Assembly (NCBI RefSeq): GCF_002197665.1
Contig: NZ_NBBJ01000001.1
Coordinates: 372,001-436,000 of the forward strand
Reading direction: 5' to 3'
Origin: Sphingomonas mucosissima
GTDB lineage: Bacteria > Pseudomonadota > Alphaproteobacteria > Sphingomonadales > Sphingomonadaceae
DNA: 64,000 bases
The notes beneath the pieces are model-generated. The model did no database searches. It saw nothing but the letters and a program-made list of their open reading frames with translations, and was not told the origin of the DNA. Each line of letters opens with the position of its first letter. Position 1 is the first letter of the stretch. The position numbers and the translations under genes were made by a program. Positions 16,795-27,307 of this stretch are shown here, in pieces.

Positions 16795-18183
16795 ATGGAT
16801 ACGCTCTGGACCTCCGATGCCATCGCCGCCGCGACGAACGGCACCGCATCGGCTGACTTCGCCGTGACGGGCGTCGCCTTCGATTCGCGCGAAGTGGGAG
16901 CGGGCGACCTCTTTATCGCCCTTCAGGGAGAGGCGACCGACGGCCATCGTTTTCTCGACCAAGCCTTTGCCCAGGGCGCTGGCGGCGCGATCGTTTCCCG
17001 CGATGCGGCCGGTCCGCATTTGCGGGTGAACGATACGTTTGCCGCGCTGGAAAATCTCGCCCGCGCGGCGCGGGCCCGTACCGACGCGAAAGTGATCGGG
17101 GTCACCGGATCGGTGGGCAAGACATCGACGAAGGAGGCGCTGTTCGCAGCGCTAGATCGGGCTGCGCCGGATACCACGCACCGTTCGGTGAAGAGCTACA
17201 ACAATCACACCGGGGTGCCGCTCAGCTTGGCGCGCATGCCGGCGGCGTCGCGCTATGCCGTGCTGGAGATGGGGATGAACCATCCGGGCGAACTGGCGCA
17301 CCTGACCACGCTGGTGCGGCCGCATGTTGCCGTCGTGACGGCGATTGCTCCCGCGCATACCGAGTTCTTTCCGGATGAGAGCGCGATTGCCGACGCCAAG
17401 GGCGAGATCTTCCAGGGCCTCGAGGCGCCTGATGGCAGCAAGGGCGGCGTCGCGATCGTGCCGTTTGATAGTCCGCACCGCGACCGGCTGATCGCCGCGG
17501 CGCGGCCCTATGCGTCGCGCATCGTCACCTTTGGCATGTCGCCCGAGGCCGATGTGCGTCCCATCGAAACGATGCCCGTGCGCACCGGCGGCACCTTTGT
17601 TTCCGCAAAATTAGGCGAGCGCGAGCTGAGCTTCACCGTCGGCCAGCCTGGCGCGCATTGGGTGTCCAACGCATTGGCGGTGCTCGCCGCGGTGGATGCG
17701 GCGGGCGGCGATCTGGGGCTGGCCGGATTGGCGCTGGCTGATCTGGGCGGGCTGCAGGGCCGCGGCGCGCGCTTCATGGCGCGGATCGGCGGGGGCGACG
17801 CGCTGATCATCGACGAAAGCTATAATGCCAACCCCGCCTCCATGGCGGCGACGCTGGCGGTGCTGGGCGCCGAGCCCGGCCGGCACGTTGCCGTGCTGGG
17901 TGAAATGCGCGAGCTTGGCGTCAACTCGCCGACCTATCATGCCGATCTGGCAGAGCCGCTGGTGGCGGCGCGCGTCGAAGCGGCGCTGCTGGTCGGCGAA
18001 GCGATGGCGCCGCTCGCGCAAGCGCTTGAGGGACAGATCGAATTCGTCCATGTGCCCACCGCCGCGGCGGCGCTGAAGGTTCTGCCTGGAATGCTCGCGC
18101 CGGGTGATGCGGTACTCGTCAAGGGATCGAATGGAGTTGGGCTCTCGCGGCTTGTCGCGGCGCTCGCCGGGGGCATTGCATAG
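16795..18183 (+). CDS. murF: UDP-MurNAc-pentapeptide synthetase
   Basis: A 462-residue Mur ligase that adds D-Ala-D-Ala to the UDP-MurNAc-tripeptide. It has the N-terminal [15 protein letters not shown] domain and the ATP loop [16 protein letters not shown]. The central domain carries [14 protein letters not shown] and the C-terminal domain starts [15 protein letters not shown]. Unlike its neighbours it does not overlap the gene before it: a 173-nt gap with hairpins lies upstream. Its TAG stop shares one base with the mraY GTG. Confidence 0.95.
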   Translation: MDTLWTSDAIAAATNGTASADFAVTGVAFDSREVGAGDLFIALQGEATDGHRFLDQAFAQGAGGAIVSRDAAGPHLRVNDTFAALENLARAARARTDAKVIGVTGSVGKTSTKEALFAALDRAAPDTTHRSVKSYNNHTGVPLSLARMPAASRYAVLEMGMNHPGELAHLTTLVRPHVAVVTAIAPAHTEFFPDESAIADAKGEIFQGLEAPDGSKGGVAIVPFDSPHRDRLIAAARPYASRIVTFGMSPEADVRPIETMPVRTGGTFVSAKLGERELSFTVGQPGAHWVSNALAVLAAVDAAGGDLGLAGLALADLGGLQGRGARFMARIGGGDALIIDESYNANPASMAATLAVLGAEPGRHVAVLGEMRELGVNSPTYHADLAEPLVAARVEAALLVGEAMAPLAQALEGQIEFVHVPTAAAALKVLPGMLAPGDAVLVKGSNGVGLSRLVAALAGGIA

Positions 18184-19253
18184 TGTTGTACTGGATCGCG
18201 GAGCAGCTCGGTTTCCCGGGTCTTCTCAATCTCATCCGCTATCTGTCGTTCCGCACCGGCGGGGCGATCGCCACCGCCTTGTTCATCGGCCTGATCATCG
18301 GGCCCAAGTTCATCGGCTGGCTGCGGGTGCGGCAGGGCAAGGGACAACCGATCCGCGCTGACGGGCCGCAGACGCATCTGGCGAAGCGCGGCACGCCGAC
18401 GATGGGCGGGCTGATGATCCTCACCAGCCTGGCATTGTCGATCCTGATCTGGATGGATCTGCGCAATCCATTCGTCTGGGCCTGTCTCTTCGTCACCCTG
18501 GGCTTTGGCGCAATCGGTTTTCTCGACGACTATGACAAGGTGCGCAAGGCGAGCACCGCTGGCGTCTCCGGGCGGACGCGGCTGCTGCTGGAATTCGCCA
18601 TTGCCGGCATCGCTGCGTGGATCATCAGCTACGAGAACGGCACCGCGCTGTATCTGCCTTTCACCAACGGTTATTATCTCGATCTCGGCTTCTTCTTCCC
18701 CGTTTTCGCGGCCTTCACGATCGTCGCGTTCGGCAATGCGGTGAACTTGACCGACGGGCTGGACGGGCTTGCCACCATGCCGGTGATCATCGCTTCGGTG
18801 GCGTTCATGCTGATCGTGTATCTGGCGGGCAACGTCCGCTTCGCCGACTATCTGGGCATCCCGCATGTCGCGCGCGCCGGCGACCTCGCGATCTTCTGCG
18901 GGGCGATGATCGGGGCGGGGCTGGCGTTCTTATGGTATAATGCGCCGCCGGCGGCGGTCTTCATGGGCGATACCGGCAGTCTCGCGCTCGGCGGCGCGCT
19001 GGGCACAATCGCCGTCGTCGCGCATCACGAAATCGTGCTGGGGATCATCGGCGGCCTCTTCGTCGTAGAGGCGATGAGCGTGATCATCCAGGTGTTCTGG
19101 TACAAGCGCACGGGCAAGCGCGTGTTCCGCATGGCGCCGATCCACCATCATTTCGAGCAGATGGGCTGGAGCGAGCCGACCGTTGTTATCCGCTTCTGGA
19201 TCGTCAGCCTGGTGCTGGCGCTTGCCGGCCTTTCGACGTTGAAGCTGCGGTGA
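18183..19253 (+). CDS. mraY: Phospho-MurNAc-pentapeptide translocase MraY
   Basis: A 356-residue polytopic membrane enzyme that transfers phospho-MurNAc-pentapeptide to undecaprenyl phosphate, forming lipid I. Landmarks are [15 protein letters not shown], the catalytic-site [37 protein letters not shown] and the terminal [15 protein letters not shown]. The GTG start at 18183 overlaps the murF stop by one base (TAGTG). The stop overlaps murD (GTGA). Confidence 0.96.
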   Translation: MLYWIAEQLGFPGLLNLIRYLSFRTGGAIATALFIGLIIGPKFIGWLRVRQGKGQPIRADGPQTHLAKRGTPTMGGLMILTSLALSILIWMDLRNPFVWACLFVTLGFGAIGFLDDYDKVRKASTAGVSGRTRLLLEFAIAGIAAWIISYENGTALYLPFTNGYYLDLGFFFPVFAAFTIVAFGNAVNLTDGLDGLATMPVIIASVAFMLIVYLAGNVRFADYLGIPHVARAGDLAIFCGAMIGAGLAFLWYNAPPAAVFMGDTGSLALGGALGTIAVVAHHEIVLGIIGGLFVVEAMSVIIQVFWYKRTGKRVFRMAPIHHHFEQMGWSEPTVVIRFWIVSLVLALAGLSTLKLR

Positions 19254-20554
19254 TCGTTTCGCCGACCTGGGCCGGCAAACGCTATGCGGTGCTGGGGCTT
19301 GCCCGTTCGGGTATCGCGGCCGTGCGGGCGCTGGCCGTGGCCGGCGCGTACGTCGTGGCGTGGGACAGCGACGCTGCGGCGCGCGAGCGGGCGGAAGGCA
19401 TCGACGGCGTCATCATTCACGACATTGCCAAGCTGGACCTGACGGGGGCGGCTGGCCTCGTCCTGTCGCCCGGCGTGCCGCTGAACACGCATCCGGTGGC
19501 CGAGCAGGCGCGCGCCGCGGGGGTGCCGATCATCGGCGACATCGAGCTGTTCGCCGAGGCGCGCGGGCAGCTGCCGCCGCATCATGTGGTCGGCATTACA
19601 GGCACCAACGGCAAGTCGACAACCACCGCGCTGGTTGCGCATATCCTGAAGGTGGCCGGGCTGCCGGTGTTGATGGGCGGAAACATCGGCCTGCCGATCC
19701 TCGGGCAGGAAGCGCTGGTGCCCAACGAGCAGGGGCCCGGGGTCTACGTACTGGAGCTTTCGAGCTATCAGATCGATCTGACGCACGGGCTCGACTGCGA
19801 CGTGGCGGTTTTGCTCAACATCACCCCCGATCATCTCGATCGCTATGACGGGTTTGAAGCCTATGCCGCGTCCAAGGCGCGCCTCTTCTCGATGCAGTCG
19901 CCCGATCACGAGGCCGTGATCGGCATCGCGGATGCGCCGTCGGCGGCGATTGCCCGTTCGCTGTCGGCACGTGGCGAGCATCTGACCAAGATCGCGCCCG
20001 GCGTGTGCATGGACCAGTCCCGCTGGCCGTCGCTGCAGGGGCCGCATAATGCGCAGAACGCGCTGGCTGCGATCGCCGTGGCGCGCGCGCTGGGGGTGGA
20101 AGAGCAGGTCATCGATCGCGCGCTGGAAAGCTTCCAGGGCTTGCCGCACCGGATGGAGAGGGTGGCGGAGGTGAACGGTGTTACCTTCGTCAATGACAGC
20201 AAGGCGACCAATCCCGAAAGCACCGCACCGGCGCTGGCCGCGTTTGATCGCGTGCATTGGATTTTGGGGGGCAAGGCAAAGGGGGAGGATCTCGATGCCT
20301 GCCTCCCGCATCTTGGCCATGTCGTGCGCGCTTACACCATCGGCGCGGCGGCTGCGGTTTTCGCGCGCGCGCTGACCGGGAAGGTCGCCGTGGAAGAGGT
20401 GGGTACGCTTGCTGCCGCGGTAGCGAGCGCGGCGGGGCACGCGCAGCCGGGCGACGTTGTCCTGCTATCCCCGGCGGCGGCTTCGTTTGATCAATTCCGC
20501 GATTACGAGCATCGCGGCGAGGCATTTCGCGACGCAGTGGGGGAACTGTCTTGA
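19250..20554 (+). CDS. murD: UDP-MurNAc-L-alanine--D-glutamate ligase
   Basis: A 434-residue Mur ligase that adds D-glutamate. The N-terminal Rossmann domain has [16 protein letters not shown]; the ATP loop is [46 protein letters not shown] and the C-terminal [12 protein letters not shown] and [19 protein letters not shown] blocks are diagnostic. The GTG start overlaps the mraY stop and its stop overlaps the ftsW TTG (TTGA). Confidence 0.96.
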   Translation: MIVSPTWAGKRYAVLGLARSGIAAVRALAVAGAYVVAWDSDAAARERAEGIDGVIIHDIAKLDLTGAAGLVLSPGVPLNTHPVAEQARAAGVPIIGDIELFAEARGQLPPHHVVGITGTNGKSTTTALVAHILKVAGLPVLMGGNIGLPILGQEALVPNEQGPGVYVLELSSYQIDLTHGLDCDVAVLLNITPDHLDRYDGFEAYAASKARLFSMQSPDHEAVIGIADAPSAAIARSLSARGEHLTKIAPGVCMDQSRWPSLQGPHNAQNALAAIAVARALGVEEQVIDRALESFQGLPHRMERVAEVNGVTFVNDSKATNPESTAPALAAFDRVHWILGGKAKGEDLDACLPHLGHVVRAYTIGAAAAVFARALTGKVAVEEVGTLAAAVASAAGHAQPGDVVLLSPAAASFDQFRDYEHRGEAFRDAVGELS

Positions 20555-21777
20555 CCGATCACGCGACCACGCAGGGCCTGCGCGGCCGACTGACCGACCG
20601 TGGCGGACGCGGCGACCGTTCGCCGCTGGGCACGTGGTTCTGGGATACCGACCGCGTGCTCCTGCTGCTGACGTTTGCGCTGATCGCCGTCGGCCTGTTG
20701 TCGGTCGCGGCGGCCTCTCCCGCGACGGCGATGCGCTATTCGGGCGAGCAGCTGAAGCTGCCGCCGCTGCACTATTTCTGGCGCCAGGTGATGTGGGTGG
20801 CCGTCTCGCTGCCGGTCGTGATCGGCGTGTCGATGCTGCCGGTCAACGTCGCGCGACGCGCCGCGGTGATTGGGGCCGCGATGTTCAGCTTCATGCTCGT
20901 GCTGGTGTTGATCCCCGGCATCGGCGTGGAAGTGAACGGCGCCAAGCGCTGGCTCGGCGTGGGCATCTCGCAATTCCAGCCGTCCGAGTTCCTGAAGCCG
21001 TGCTTCATCGTGACGGTCGCCTGGCTGCTGTCGCTGCGTACCAAGGAGGAAGGGCTGCCGCTGACCGCCATCACCTTTGGCATGACGGCGACGATCGGCT
21101 CGTTGCTGATGCTTCAACCGGACTTCGGGCAGACGATGGTTTTCGGGCTGGTGTGGATGACGTTGCTGGTGATCGCCGGCACGCCGACCAAGACGCTTGC
21201 GACCTTTCTCGCAATGGCGCCGCTGGGCGTCGGTGCGGCATATATGTTCTACGGCACGGCGCGTACCCGGATCGACAGCTTCCTGTTTCGCGATCCCAAC
21301 GAAGCGGAGGGCGCGCATTTCCAGACCGATGCGGCGCACCGCACGCTCACCTCCGGCGGCTGGACCGGAACGGGGCCTGGCGCGGGTACGTCCAAGTTCG
21401 GTTTGCCCGAGGCGCATACCGATTACATCTTCTCGGTCATTGGTGAGGAGTTCGGCCTGATCGCCTGTATGGTGATCGCGCTGCTGTTCCTCGCCATCGT
21501 GGCGCGCGTTTTCGTGAAGATGCTGGACGAGCAGGACAGTTTCAAATTGCTGGCCGCGTCGGGGCTCGCGACACAATTTGGTTTGCAGGCGCTGATTTCC
21601 ATGGCCGTGAATACCGGCCTGGCGCCATCCAAGGGAATGACGTTGCCGTTTATCAGTTATGGTGGCTCCTCCATGATCGCGCTGTCGATCGGCATGGGCC
21701 TGTTGCTCACCTTTACCCGGCGTAATCCGTTCCTGTTGCGCAGCCCCTATGTTGCGCGCTGGGGGCGTGCCGCATGA
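20551..21777 (+). CDS. ftsW: Septal peptidoglycan glycosyltransferase FtsW (SEDS family)
   Basis: A 408-residue SEDS membrane protein that polymerises lipid II at the septum with FtsI. It has about ten membrane helices. SEDS markers are GAKRWLGVGISQFQPSE, LLMLQPDFGQTMV, and the terminal MTLPFISYGGSSMIALSIGMG. The N-terminus carries an arginine/glycine-rich cytoplasmic stretch of about 28 residues. The TTG start at 20551 overlaps the murD stop (TTGA); the stop overlaps the murG ATG. Confidence 0.95.
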   Translation: MTDHATTQGLRGRLTDRGGRGDRSPLGTWFWDTDRVLLLLTFALIAVGLLSVAAASPATAMRYSGEQLKLPPLHYFWRQVMWVAVSLPVVIGVSMLPVNVARRAAVIGAAMFSFMLVLVLIPGIGVEVNGAKRWLGVGISQFQPSEFLKPCFIVTVAWLLSLRTKEEGLPLTAITFGMTATIGSLLMLQPDFGQTMVFGLVWMTLLVIAGTPTKTLATFLAMAPLGVGAAYMFYGTARTRIDSFLFRDPNEAEGAHFQTDAAHRTLTSGGWTGTGPGAGTSKFGLPEAHTDYIFSVIGEEFGLIACMVIALLFLAIVARVFVKMLDEQDSFKLLAASGLATQFGLQALISMAVNTGLAPSKGMTLPFISYGGSSMIALSIGMGLLLTFTRRNPFLLRSPYVARWGRAA

Positions 21778-22919
21778 GCCGGCCACGCCATTTTGTCCTC
21801 GCCGCTGGTGGCACTGGCGGACACATGGTTCCGGCGGCTGCGCTTGCCGAGGAACTGATGCGGCGCGGCCATCGTGTCGCCTTGGTCAGTGACGCCCGCG
21901 GCGTCCGCTTTCCTGGGTTGTTCGAGGGTGTTCAGACGCATGTCCTGCCAGCCGGGCGGCTGGCGGGCGGGCCGCTGGGCTGGGCCAAGGCTGCGCGCGA
22001 GATGTGGCGCGGCCGGGCCATGGCGCGCGAACTCTATCGCACGTTCAAGCCCGCGGCCGTTATCGGCTTCGGCGGTTATCCGGCGTTTCCCGCGCTGGCG
22101 GCCGCGTTCGCTGAGAAGATCCCGACCGCGGTTCACGAGCAGAATGCCGTGCTTGGCCGCGTCAACCGGCTGGTGGCGAGCCGCGTGGATGCGATCGCCA
22201 CCTCTTATGGTACGACCGAGCGGCTGAAGCCGAAGCATGTCGCCAAGGCGCACCATGTCGGCAATCCGGTGCGCGATTCCGTGGTGGCGCTGCGCGCGCG
22301 GCCCTATCCGCTGCTGGAAGAGGACGGCATCTTCCGCGTGCTGGTGACCGGCGGCTCGCAGGGCGCCAGCGTTTTGTCGAAGGTCGTGCCAGACGGGCTG
22401 GCGATGCTGCCGGTCGCGTTCCGCCGCCGCCTGCAAGTGACGCATCAGGCGCGGATCGAGGACATCGATGCGGCGCGGGCGAAATATGCCGAGCTTGAGA
22501 TTGCCGCTGACCTTGCGACCTATCTGCCCGACCTGCCGGAGCAGCTGGGCTGGGCGCATCTGGTGATCGCCCGCGCGGGCGCGTCGACCATTTCGGAACT
22601 GACCGCGGCAGGCCGCCCGGCGATTCTGGTGCCGCTGCCTGGCGCGACCGATGACCACCAGACGGCTAATGCGCGCGAGATCACGGCTGCCGGGGGCGCG
22701 CGGACCATTCCGCAGACCGCGTTCACGCCAAGCGAACTGGCCAAGCAGATGCAGAAGCTCGGGCTTGATCCCGCGGCGCTTGAGAATGCCGCCGGCCGGG
22801 CGCGCGCGTGCGGGAAGCCCGATGCCGCGCGCGATCTGGCCGACCTCGTAGAAAGCTTAGACGCGCCCGTCGCGAAGCTGCCGGTAGGTCTCGCCAAGCC
22901 GAAGGAAGCATTTGCATGA
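21774..22919 (+). CDS. murG: UDP-GlcNAc transferase MurG
   Basis: A 381-residue GT28 enzyme that converts lipid I to lipid II on the inner face of the membrane. It has the N-terminal glycine-rich loop [33 protein letters not shown], the [13 protein letters not shown] motif, [11 protein letters not shown] and the C-terminal donor-site [23 protein letters not shown]. It overlaps both neighbours by ATGA. The C-terminus is slightly longer than the E. coli enzyme. Confidence 0.96.
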   Translation: MSRPRHFVLAAGGTGGHMVPAAALAEELMRRGHRVALVSDARGVRFPGLFEGVQTHVLPAGRLAGGPLGWAKAAREMWRGRAMARELYRTFKPAAVIGFGGYPAFPALAAAFAEKIPTAVHEQNAVLGRVNRLVASRVDAIATSYGTTERLKPKHVAKAHHVGNPVRDSVVALRARPYPLLEEDGIFRVLVTGGSQGASVLSKVVPDGLAMLPVAFRRRLQVTHQARIEDIDAARAKYAELEIAADLATYLPDLPEQLGWAHLVIARAGASTISELTAAGRPAILVPLPGATDDHQTANAREITAAGGARTIPQTAFTPSELAKQMQKLGLDPAALENAAGRARACGKPDAARDLADLVESLDAPVAKLPVGLAKPKEAFA

Positions 22920-24334
22920 AGGGCGTCGCGACAGACATCGGGACGATCCACTTCGTCGGTATCGGCGGGATCGGCATGTCGGGCATCGCCGAGGTGATGC
23001 ACAACCTTGGCTATAGCGTGCAGGGGTCGGACGTCGCCGAAGGTTACGTCATCGAAGGGCTGCGCGCGCGCGGCATCAAGGTTACGATCGGCCACGATGC
23101 AGCGAACGTCGATGGCGCGGCGGTGGTGGTGATCTCCACGGCGGTGAAGCGCGGCAACCCCGAGGTGGAAGCCGCGCTCAACCAGCGCATCCCGGTGGTG
23201 CGGCGGGCCGAGATGCTGGCCGAGCTGATGCGGCTGAAGTCGACGGTTGCGGTCGCCGGCACGCACGGCAAGACCACCACCACCTCGATGGTCGCTGCGC
23301 TGCTCGATGCGGGTGGCGTGGACCCAACCGTGATCAACGGCGGGATCATCAATAGCTATGGCTCCAACGCGCGTCTGGGCGGAAGCGATTGGATGGTGGT
23401 GGAGGCGGACGAGAGCGACGGCAGCTTTCTGCGCCTCGACGGCACGATCGCCGTCGTCACCAACATCGATCCCGAGCACCTCGATCATTATGGCAGCTTC
23501 GACAAGGCGAAAGACGCTTATGTCGAGTTTGTTGAGAACGTGCCGTTTTACGGCGCCGCGCTTTTGTGCCTCGACCATCCCGAAGTGCAGGCGCTGATCC
23601 CCCGCGTGCGCGATCGCCGCATCGTGACGTACGGCTTCGCGGCAAGCGCCGACGTGCGCGGCGTGAACGTCTCGCCCTATCCCGGCGGCAATCGCTTCGA
23701 GGCGATAATCCGCCATCGGGACGGCACCACGCGATCGATCGAGGGCATCGATCTGCCGATGCCTGGCCGCCACAACGTCCAGAACGCGCTTGCCGCGATC
23801 GGCGTGGCGCTGGAGCTCGGCATCGATGATGCAACGATCCAAAAGGGCTTCGAGAAGTTCAACGGCGTGAAGCGCCGCTTTACCAAGGTCGGCGAAGTGA
23901 CCTTTGAGGGCGGTGGGGGCGCCACGATCATCGACGATTACGGCCACCACCCGGTGGAGATCCGCGCCGTGCTTTCCGCGGCACGTGAATCGGCGCAGGG
24001 CAGGGTGATCGCGGTGGTCCAGCCGCATCGCTACTCGCGCCTCGGCAATTTGATGGACGAGTTCCAGGGCGCCTTCAACGACGCCGATGTCGTGTTCGTC
24101 ACCCCGGTATACGCTGCGGGTGAGGCGCCCGTGCCCGGTGTTGATGCAGAAACGCTGGTCGAGGGTCTGCGCCATCGCGGCCACCGAGCGACGGCAACCG
24201 TGAGCGATGCCGATGCCCTGGCCGAGGCGCTGGCCGCTGACCTGCGCCCAGGCGACCAGGTCATCTGCCTCGGCGCGGGCGACATCACCAAATGGGCCGC
24301 CAACCTTGCCCCTGCGATCGAGGCCCGCCGGTGA
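22916..24334 (+). CDS. murC: UDP-MurNAc--L-alanine ligase
   Basis: A 472-residue Mur ligase that adds the first stem-peptide residue. It has the UDP-binding start [17 protein letters not shown], the ATP loop [41 protein letters not shown], and the C-terminal [16 protein letters not shown] and [10 protein letters not shown]. The ATG at 22916 overlaps the murG stop; an in-frame extension further upstream lies within murG and is not used. Confidence 0.96.
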   Translation: MKGVATDIGTIHFVGIGGIGMSGIAEVMHNLGYSVQGSDVAEGYVIEGLRARGIKVTIGHDAANVDGAAVVVISTAVKRGNPEVEAALNQRIPVVRRAEMLAELMRLKSTVAVAGTHGKTTTTSMVAALLDAGGVDPTVINGGIINSYGSNARLGGSDWMVVEADESDGSFLRLDGTIAVVTNIDPEHLDHYGSFDKAKDAYVEFVENVPFYGAALLCLDHPEVQALIPRVRDRRIVTYGFAASADVRGVNVSPYPGGNRFEAIIRHRDGTTRSIEGIDLPMPGRHNVQNALAAIGVALELGIDDATIQKGFEKFNGVKRRFTKVGEVTFEGGGGATIIDDYGHHPVEIRAVLSAARESAQGRVIAVVQPHRYSRLGNLMDEFQGAFNDADVVFVTPVYAAGEAPVPGVDAETLVEGLRHRGHRATATVSDADALAEALAADLRPGDQVICLGAGDITKWAANLAPAIEARR

Positions 24335-25284
24335 CGAGTAACCCAGAAATGCCGGGCATCGCGGGCAGCGGCGAAGCTGAAGGCGGGGCACCGCGCCAAG
24401 CGGCGCCAGCCGCGCAAAGCCGGCTCACCCAGAATGCAGCACTTGCCCCGCTCGTCTGGTTCAAGACGGGCGGAAAGGCCGCATGGCTGTTCGAACCCGC
24501 TACGGTAGAGGACTTGGCTAAGTTTCTGGCCAACCTTGACGCGTCGGTGCCCGTGCTGCCGCTTGGCCTCGGATCCAACCTCATCGTCCGCGATGGCGGT
24601 TTTCCGGGGCTCGTCGTGCGGCTGGGCAAGCCATTCGCCAAGGTGGAGGCGCTGGACGCCACCACGCTGCGGTGCGGCGGCGGCGCGAGCGGTATTCTGG
24701 TGTCCTCCACCGCGCGCGATGCGGGGATCGCCGGTGTTGAGTTCCTGCGCTCGATCCCGGGCACGGTTGGCGGCTTCGTGCGCATGAACGGCGGCGCTTA
24801 CGGCCGCGAAACGGCGGACGTGCTGGTCGAATGCGACGTGATCCTGCGCAGCGGCGCGCGCCGCACGCTGACGGCATCCGAGCTAAACTATACCTACCGC
24901 CACTCGGACCTACCCGCAGGCGCAATCGTCGTCAGCGCGACTTTCCGTGGTGAACCGGGCCAACCGGCGGCGATCCAGGCGGAAATGGATCGCATCGCCG
25001 CCAGCCGCGAAGCGTCGCAACCGCTGCGCTCCAAGACCGGCGGCTCGACCTTCAAGAACCCGCCCGGCCACAAGGCGTGGCAGCTCGTCGACGAAGCCGG
25101 ATGCCGCGGGCTGAAGCGCGGCGATGCGCAGGTCAGCGACAAGCACACCAACTTCCTGTTGAACCTCGGCAATGCCACCAGCGCCGACATCGAGGCGCTG
25201 GGCGAGGAAGTAAGGACGCGCGTGAAGGAGAAGAGCGGCGTGACCCTTGAATGGGAAATCCAGCGCGTAGGGGTGGCAAAGTGA
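24331..25284 (+). CDS. murB: UDP-N-acetylenolpyruvoylglucosamine reductase
   Basis: A 317-residue FAD enzyme that reduces enolpyruvyl-UDP-GlcNAc to UDP-MurNAc. It has [20 protein letters not shown], the FAD loop [35 protein letters not shown] and the C-terminal GGSTFKNP and [10 protein letters not shown] motifs. The residue pattern is that of type II MurB (no YMT tail loop). The N-terminus has about 25 extra Gly/Ala/Pro-rich residues. The GTG at 24331 overlaps the murC stop. Confidence 0.95.
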   Translation: MTSNPEMPGIAGSGEAEGGAPRQAAPAAQSRLTQNAALAPLVWFKTGGKAAWLFEPATVEDLAKFLANLDASVPVLPLGLGSNLIVRDGGFPGLVVRLGKPFAKVEALDATTLRCGGGASGILVSSTARDAGIAGVEFLRSIPGTVGGFVRMNGGAYGRETADVLVECDVILRSGARRTLTASELNYTYRHSDLPAGAIVVSATFRGEPGQPAAIQAEMDRIAASREASQPLRSKTGGSTFKNPPGHKAWQLVDEAGCRGLKRGDAQVSDKHTNFLLNLGNATSADIEALGEEVRTRVKEKSGVTLEWEIQRVGVAK

Positions 25285-25409
25285 CTACGATGGGCTTCGC
25301 GAGTTCCGAAGAGGCGGCGATCCGCACTGGCCGGTCGCTCAATCAAGCCGCCGGGTCGGTGGTTATGGGTTCTCGTTTGCGCGGGAAGGAGCGGGGTCTC
25401 CGTGGCTGA
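25281..25409 (+). CDS. Possible coupled 42-aa ORF between murB and ddl
   Basis: A GTG at 25281 overlaps the murB stop by 4 nt (GTGA) and opens a 42-residue frame ([19 protein letters not shown], ending RLRGKERGLRG). Its TGA lies 8 nt inside ddl. It would fill the only gap between murB and ddl and couple their translation. The ribosome site is weak and no homologue is recognised, so it may be only a leader for ddl. It has the same length as the murE-murF ORF but no visible sequence similarity. Confidence 0.3.
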   Translation: MTTMGFASSEEAAIRTGRSLNQAAGSVVMGSRLRGKERGLRG

Positions 25410-26343
25410 GGTGCCCAGCCCCCTCCACATCGCCGTGCTGATGGGCGGCTGGTCGGCCGAGCGCGCGGTGTCGCTCTCGTCCGGCGCAGGCATTGCCGAT
25501 GCGCTGGAGTCACTGGGGCACCGTGTCACGCGGATCGACATGGACCGCGATGTCGCCGCGCGGCTGGCGGAGGCGGCGCCCGATCTCGTCTTCAACGCGC
25601 TGCACGGCTCGCCGGGCGAGGACGGCTCGATCCAGGGGCTGATGGACATCATGGGCCTGCGCTATACGCACAGCGGCCTCGCCACCTCGGTGATCGCGAT
25701 CGACAAGGTGCTGACTAAGCAGGCGCTGGTGCCGCATGGCGTGCCGATGCCCGGCGGCCGTATCGTTGCCACTGAGGACCTTTACACGGCCGATCCGCTG
25801 CCGCGCCCGTATGTTTTGAAGCCGGTGAACGAAGGCTCTTCCGTGGGCGTCGCGATCGTCACGGCGGAGGGCAATTACGGCAACCCGATCAGCCGCGAGG
25901 CGAAGGGGCCGTGGCAGGAGTTCGATGAGCTCCTCGCCGAGCCGTATATTCGCGGCCGCGAGCTTACCACCGCAGTGCTCGGCGAGCGTGCTCTCGGAGT
26001 GACGGAATTGCGCCCCAAGTCCGGGTGGTACGATTATGACGCCAAATACACCGACGGGCTGACCGACCACATCTTTCCCGCGCCTGTCCCGGACGAGATC
26101 AGCGAGGCCTGCATGGCGCTTGCCCTGCACGCGCACCAACTGCTTGGCTGCAAGGGATGCAGCCGCGCCGATTTCCGCTGGGATGACGAGCGCGGTGTCG
26201 ACGGACTGTTCCTGTTGGAAGTGAACACGCAGCCCGGCATGACGCCGCTGAGCCTTGTTCCGGAGCAAGCGCGGCATCTGGGCATCAGCTATCCCGAGCT
26301 GGTGCAGGCGATCGTCGACGAGGCGCTGAAGGAGCAGGTATGA
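25402..26343 (+). CDS. ddl: D-alanine--D-alanine ligase
   Basis: A 313-residue ATP-grasp enzyme that makes D-Ala-D-Ala for MurF. It has IAVLMGGWSAERAVSLSSG, FNALHGSPGEDGSIQGLMDIMG, the ATP-binding YVLKPVNEGSSVGVAIV, and the metal-binding FLLEVNTQPGMTPLSLVPEQA at the C-terminus. The GTG at 25402 is served by AAGGAG at 25386-25391. The stop overlaps the ftsQ ATG by 4 nt. Confidence 0.95.
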   Translation: MAEVPSPLHIAVLMGGWSAERAVSLSSGAGIADALESLGHRVTRIDMDRDVAARLAEAAPDLVFNALHGSPGEDGSIQGLMDIMGLRYTHSGLATSVIAIDKVLTKQALVPHGVPMPGGRIVATEDLYTADPLPRPYVLKPVNEGSSVGVAIVTAEGNYGNPISREAKGPWQEFDELLAEPYIRGRELTTAVLGERALGVTELRPKSGWYDYDAKYTDGLTDHIFPAPVPDEISEACMALALHAHQLLGCKGCSRADFRWDDERGVDGLFLLEVNTQPGMTPLSLVPEQARHLGISYPELVQAIVDEALKEQV

Positions 26344-27272
26344 GCCGATCCACCGCCCGAAACGCGCCGCAGCGCCGGCCGACGGTTCGCCGCCGTCCGC
26401 CCCAGAAGTCGTTGGGCGACCGGCTGATCGCGGCGCTGCCGTTGAGCGAGGCTGCGCTGCGCCGCGCCGTCACTTGGTCGATCTTGGGCGTAGGGGCGGC
26501 GGTCGCGATCACGACAGCTTCCTGGTTCGGCGTGCCGGCGGCGATCGGCACGGCCGTGGCGGATACCGCCGGGCAGGCGGGGCTTCGTGTCGAGCAGGTG
26601 GACATTACCGGCATCAAGCGGATGAACCGCGAGACCGTCTATGCCGTGGCGCTCGAGGAGCAGCCCAAGGCAATGCTGCGCGTCGACCTAGAGCTGATCC
26701 GCCAGCGTCTGCTGGCCTATGGCTGGATCGCGGACGCTTATGTGTCGCGGCGTCTCCCCGATCGCTTGCTCATCCATATCGTCGAGCGCGAGCCGGCGGC
26801 GATCTGGCAGAATGGCGGCGCGCTGACGCTGATCGACGACAAGGGTGTGCCGCTGGAGCCCGTTGATGCGAACCGTATGCCCGATCTGCCGCTGGTGATC
26901 GGCCCCGGCGCCGATCGGCAGGAAGCGGCCTATCAGCGGCTGCTGGCAGCGGCGCCGGCGCTCAAGCCGCGGGTTAAGGCGGCGACGTGGGTCGGCAACC
27001 GGCGCTGGGATCTCACCTTCGATACCGGCGAGACGTTGGCCTTGCCGCAGGACAATGCCGCTGCCGCGCTGGTGAAATTCGCCGAACTGGATGGTGCGCG
27101 TTCGCTCCTCGGCAAGGGATGGCTGCGGTTCGACATGCGCGATCCCGCCAAGCTGGTGGCACGAAAGCCGGGTGGCGACATGGAACAGGCGGTGCCTGAG
27201 GGGGCTGGGCCAGGGCCAGGGCCAGGCGCGGCGGTGGAGAGCGCACGCTTCGCCCGGATCGACGAAGTTTAA
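26340..27272 (+). CDS. ftsQ: Cell division protein FtsQ
   Basis: A 310-residue bitopic membrane protein. The N-terminal 50 residues are basic and proline-rich. A membrane helix (SILGVGAAVAITTASWFG) follows, then a POTRA domain (VEQVDITGIKRMNRETVYAV, IVEREPAAIWQNGGALTLIDDKG) and the FtsQ beta domain. It recruits FtsL/FtsB to the divisome. The C-terminus carries an unusual Gly-Pro run (GAGPGPGPGAA). The ATG overlaps ddl. The gap to ftsA is 35 nt. Confidence 0.93.
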   Translation: MSRSTARNAPQRRPTVRRRPPQKSLGDRLIAALPLSEAALRRAVTWSILGVGAAVAITTASWFGVPAAIGTAVADTAGQAGLRVEQVDITGIKRMNRETVYAVALEEQPKAMLRVDLELIRQRLLAYGWIADAYVSRRLPDRLLIHIVEREPAAIWQNGGALTLIDDKGVPLEPVDANRMPDLPLVIGPGADRQEAAYQRLLAAAPALKPRVKAATWVGNRRWDLTFDTGETLALPQDNAAAALVKFAELDGARSLLGKGWLRFDMRDPAKLVARKPGGDMEQAVPEGAGPGPGPGAAVESARFARIDEV

Positions 27273-27307
27273 GCACGGGCACGGGGCAGAGAAAGGGGAA
27301 CAGGGGC

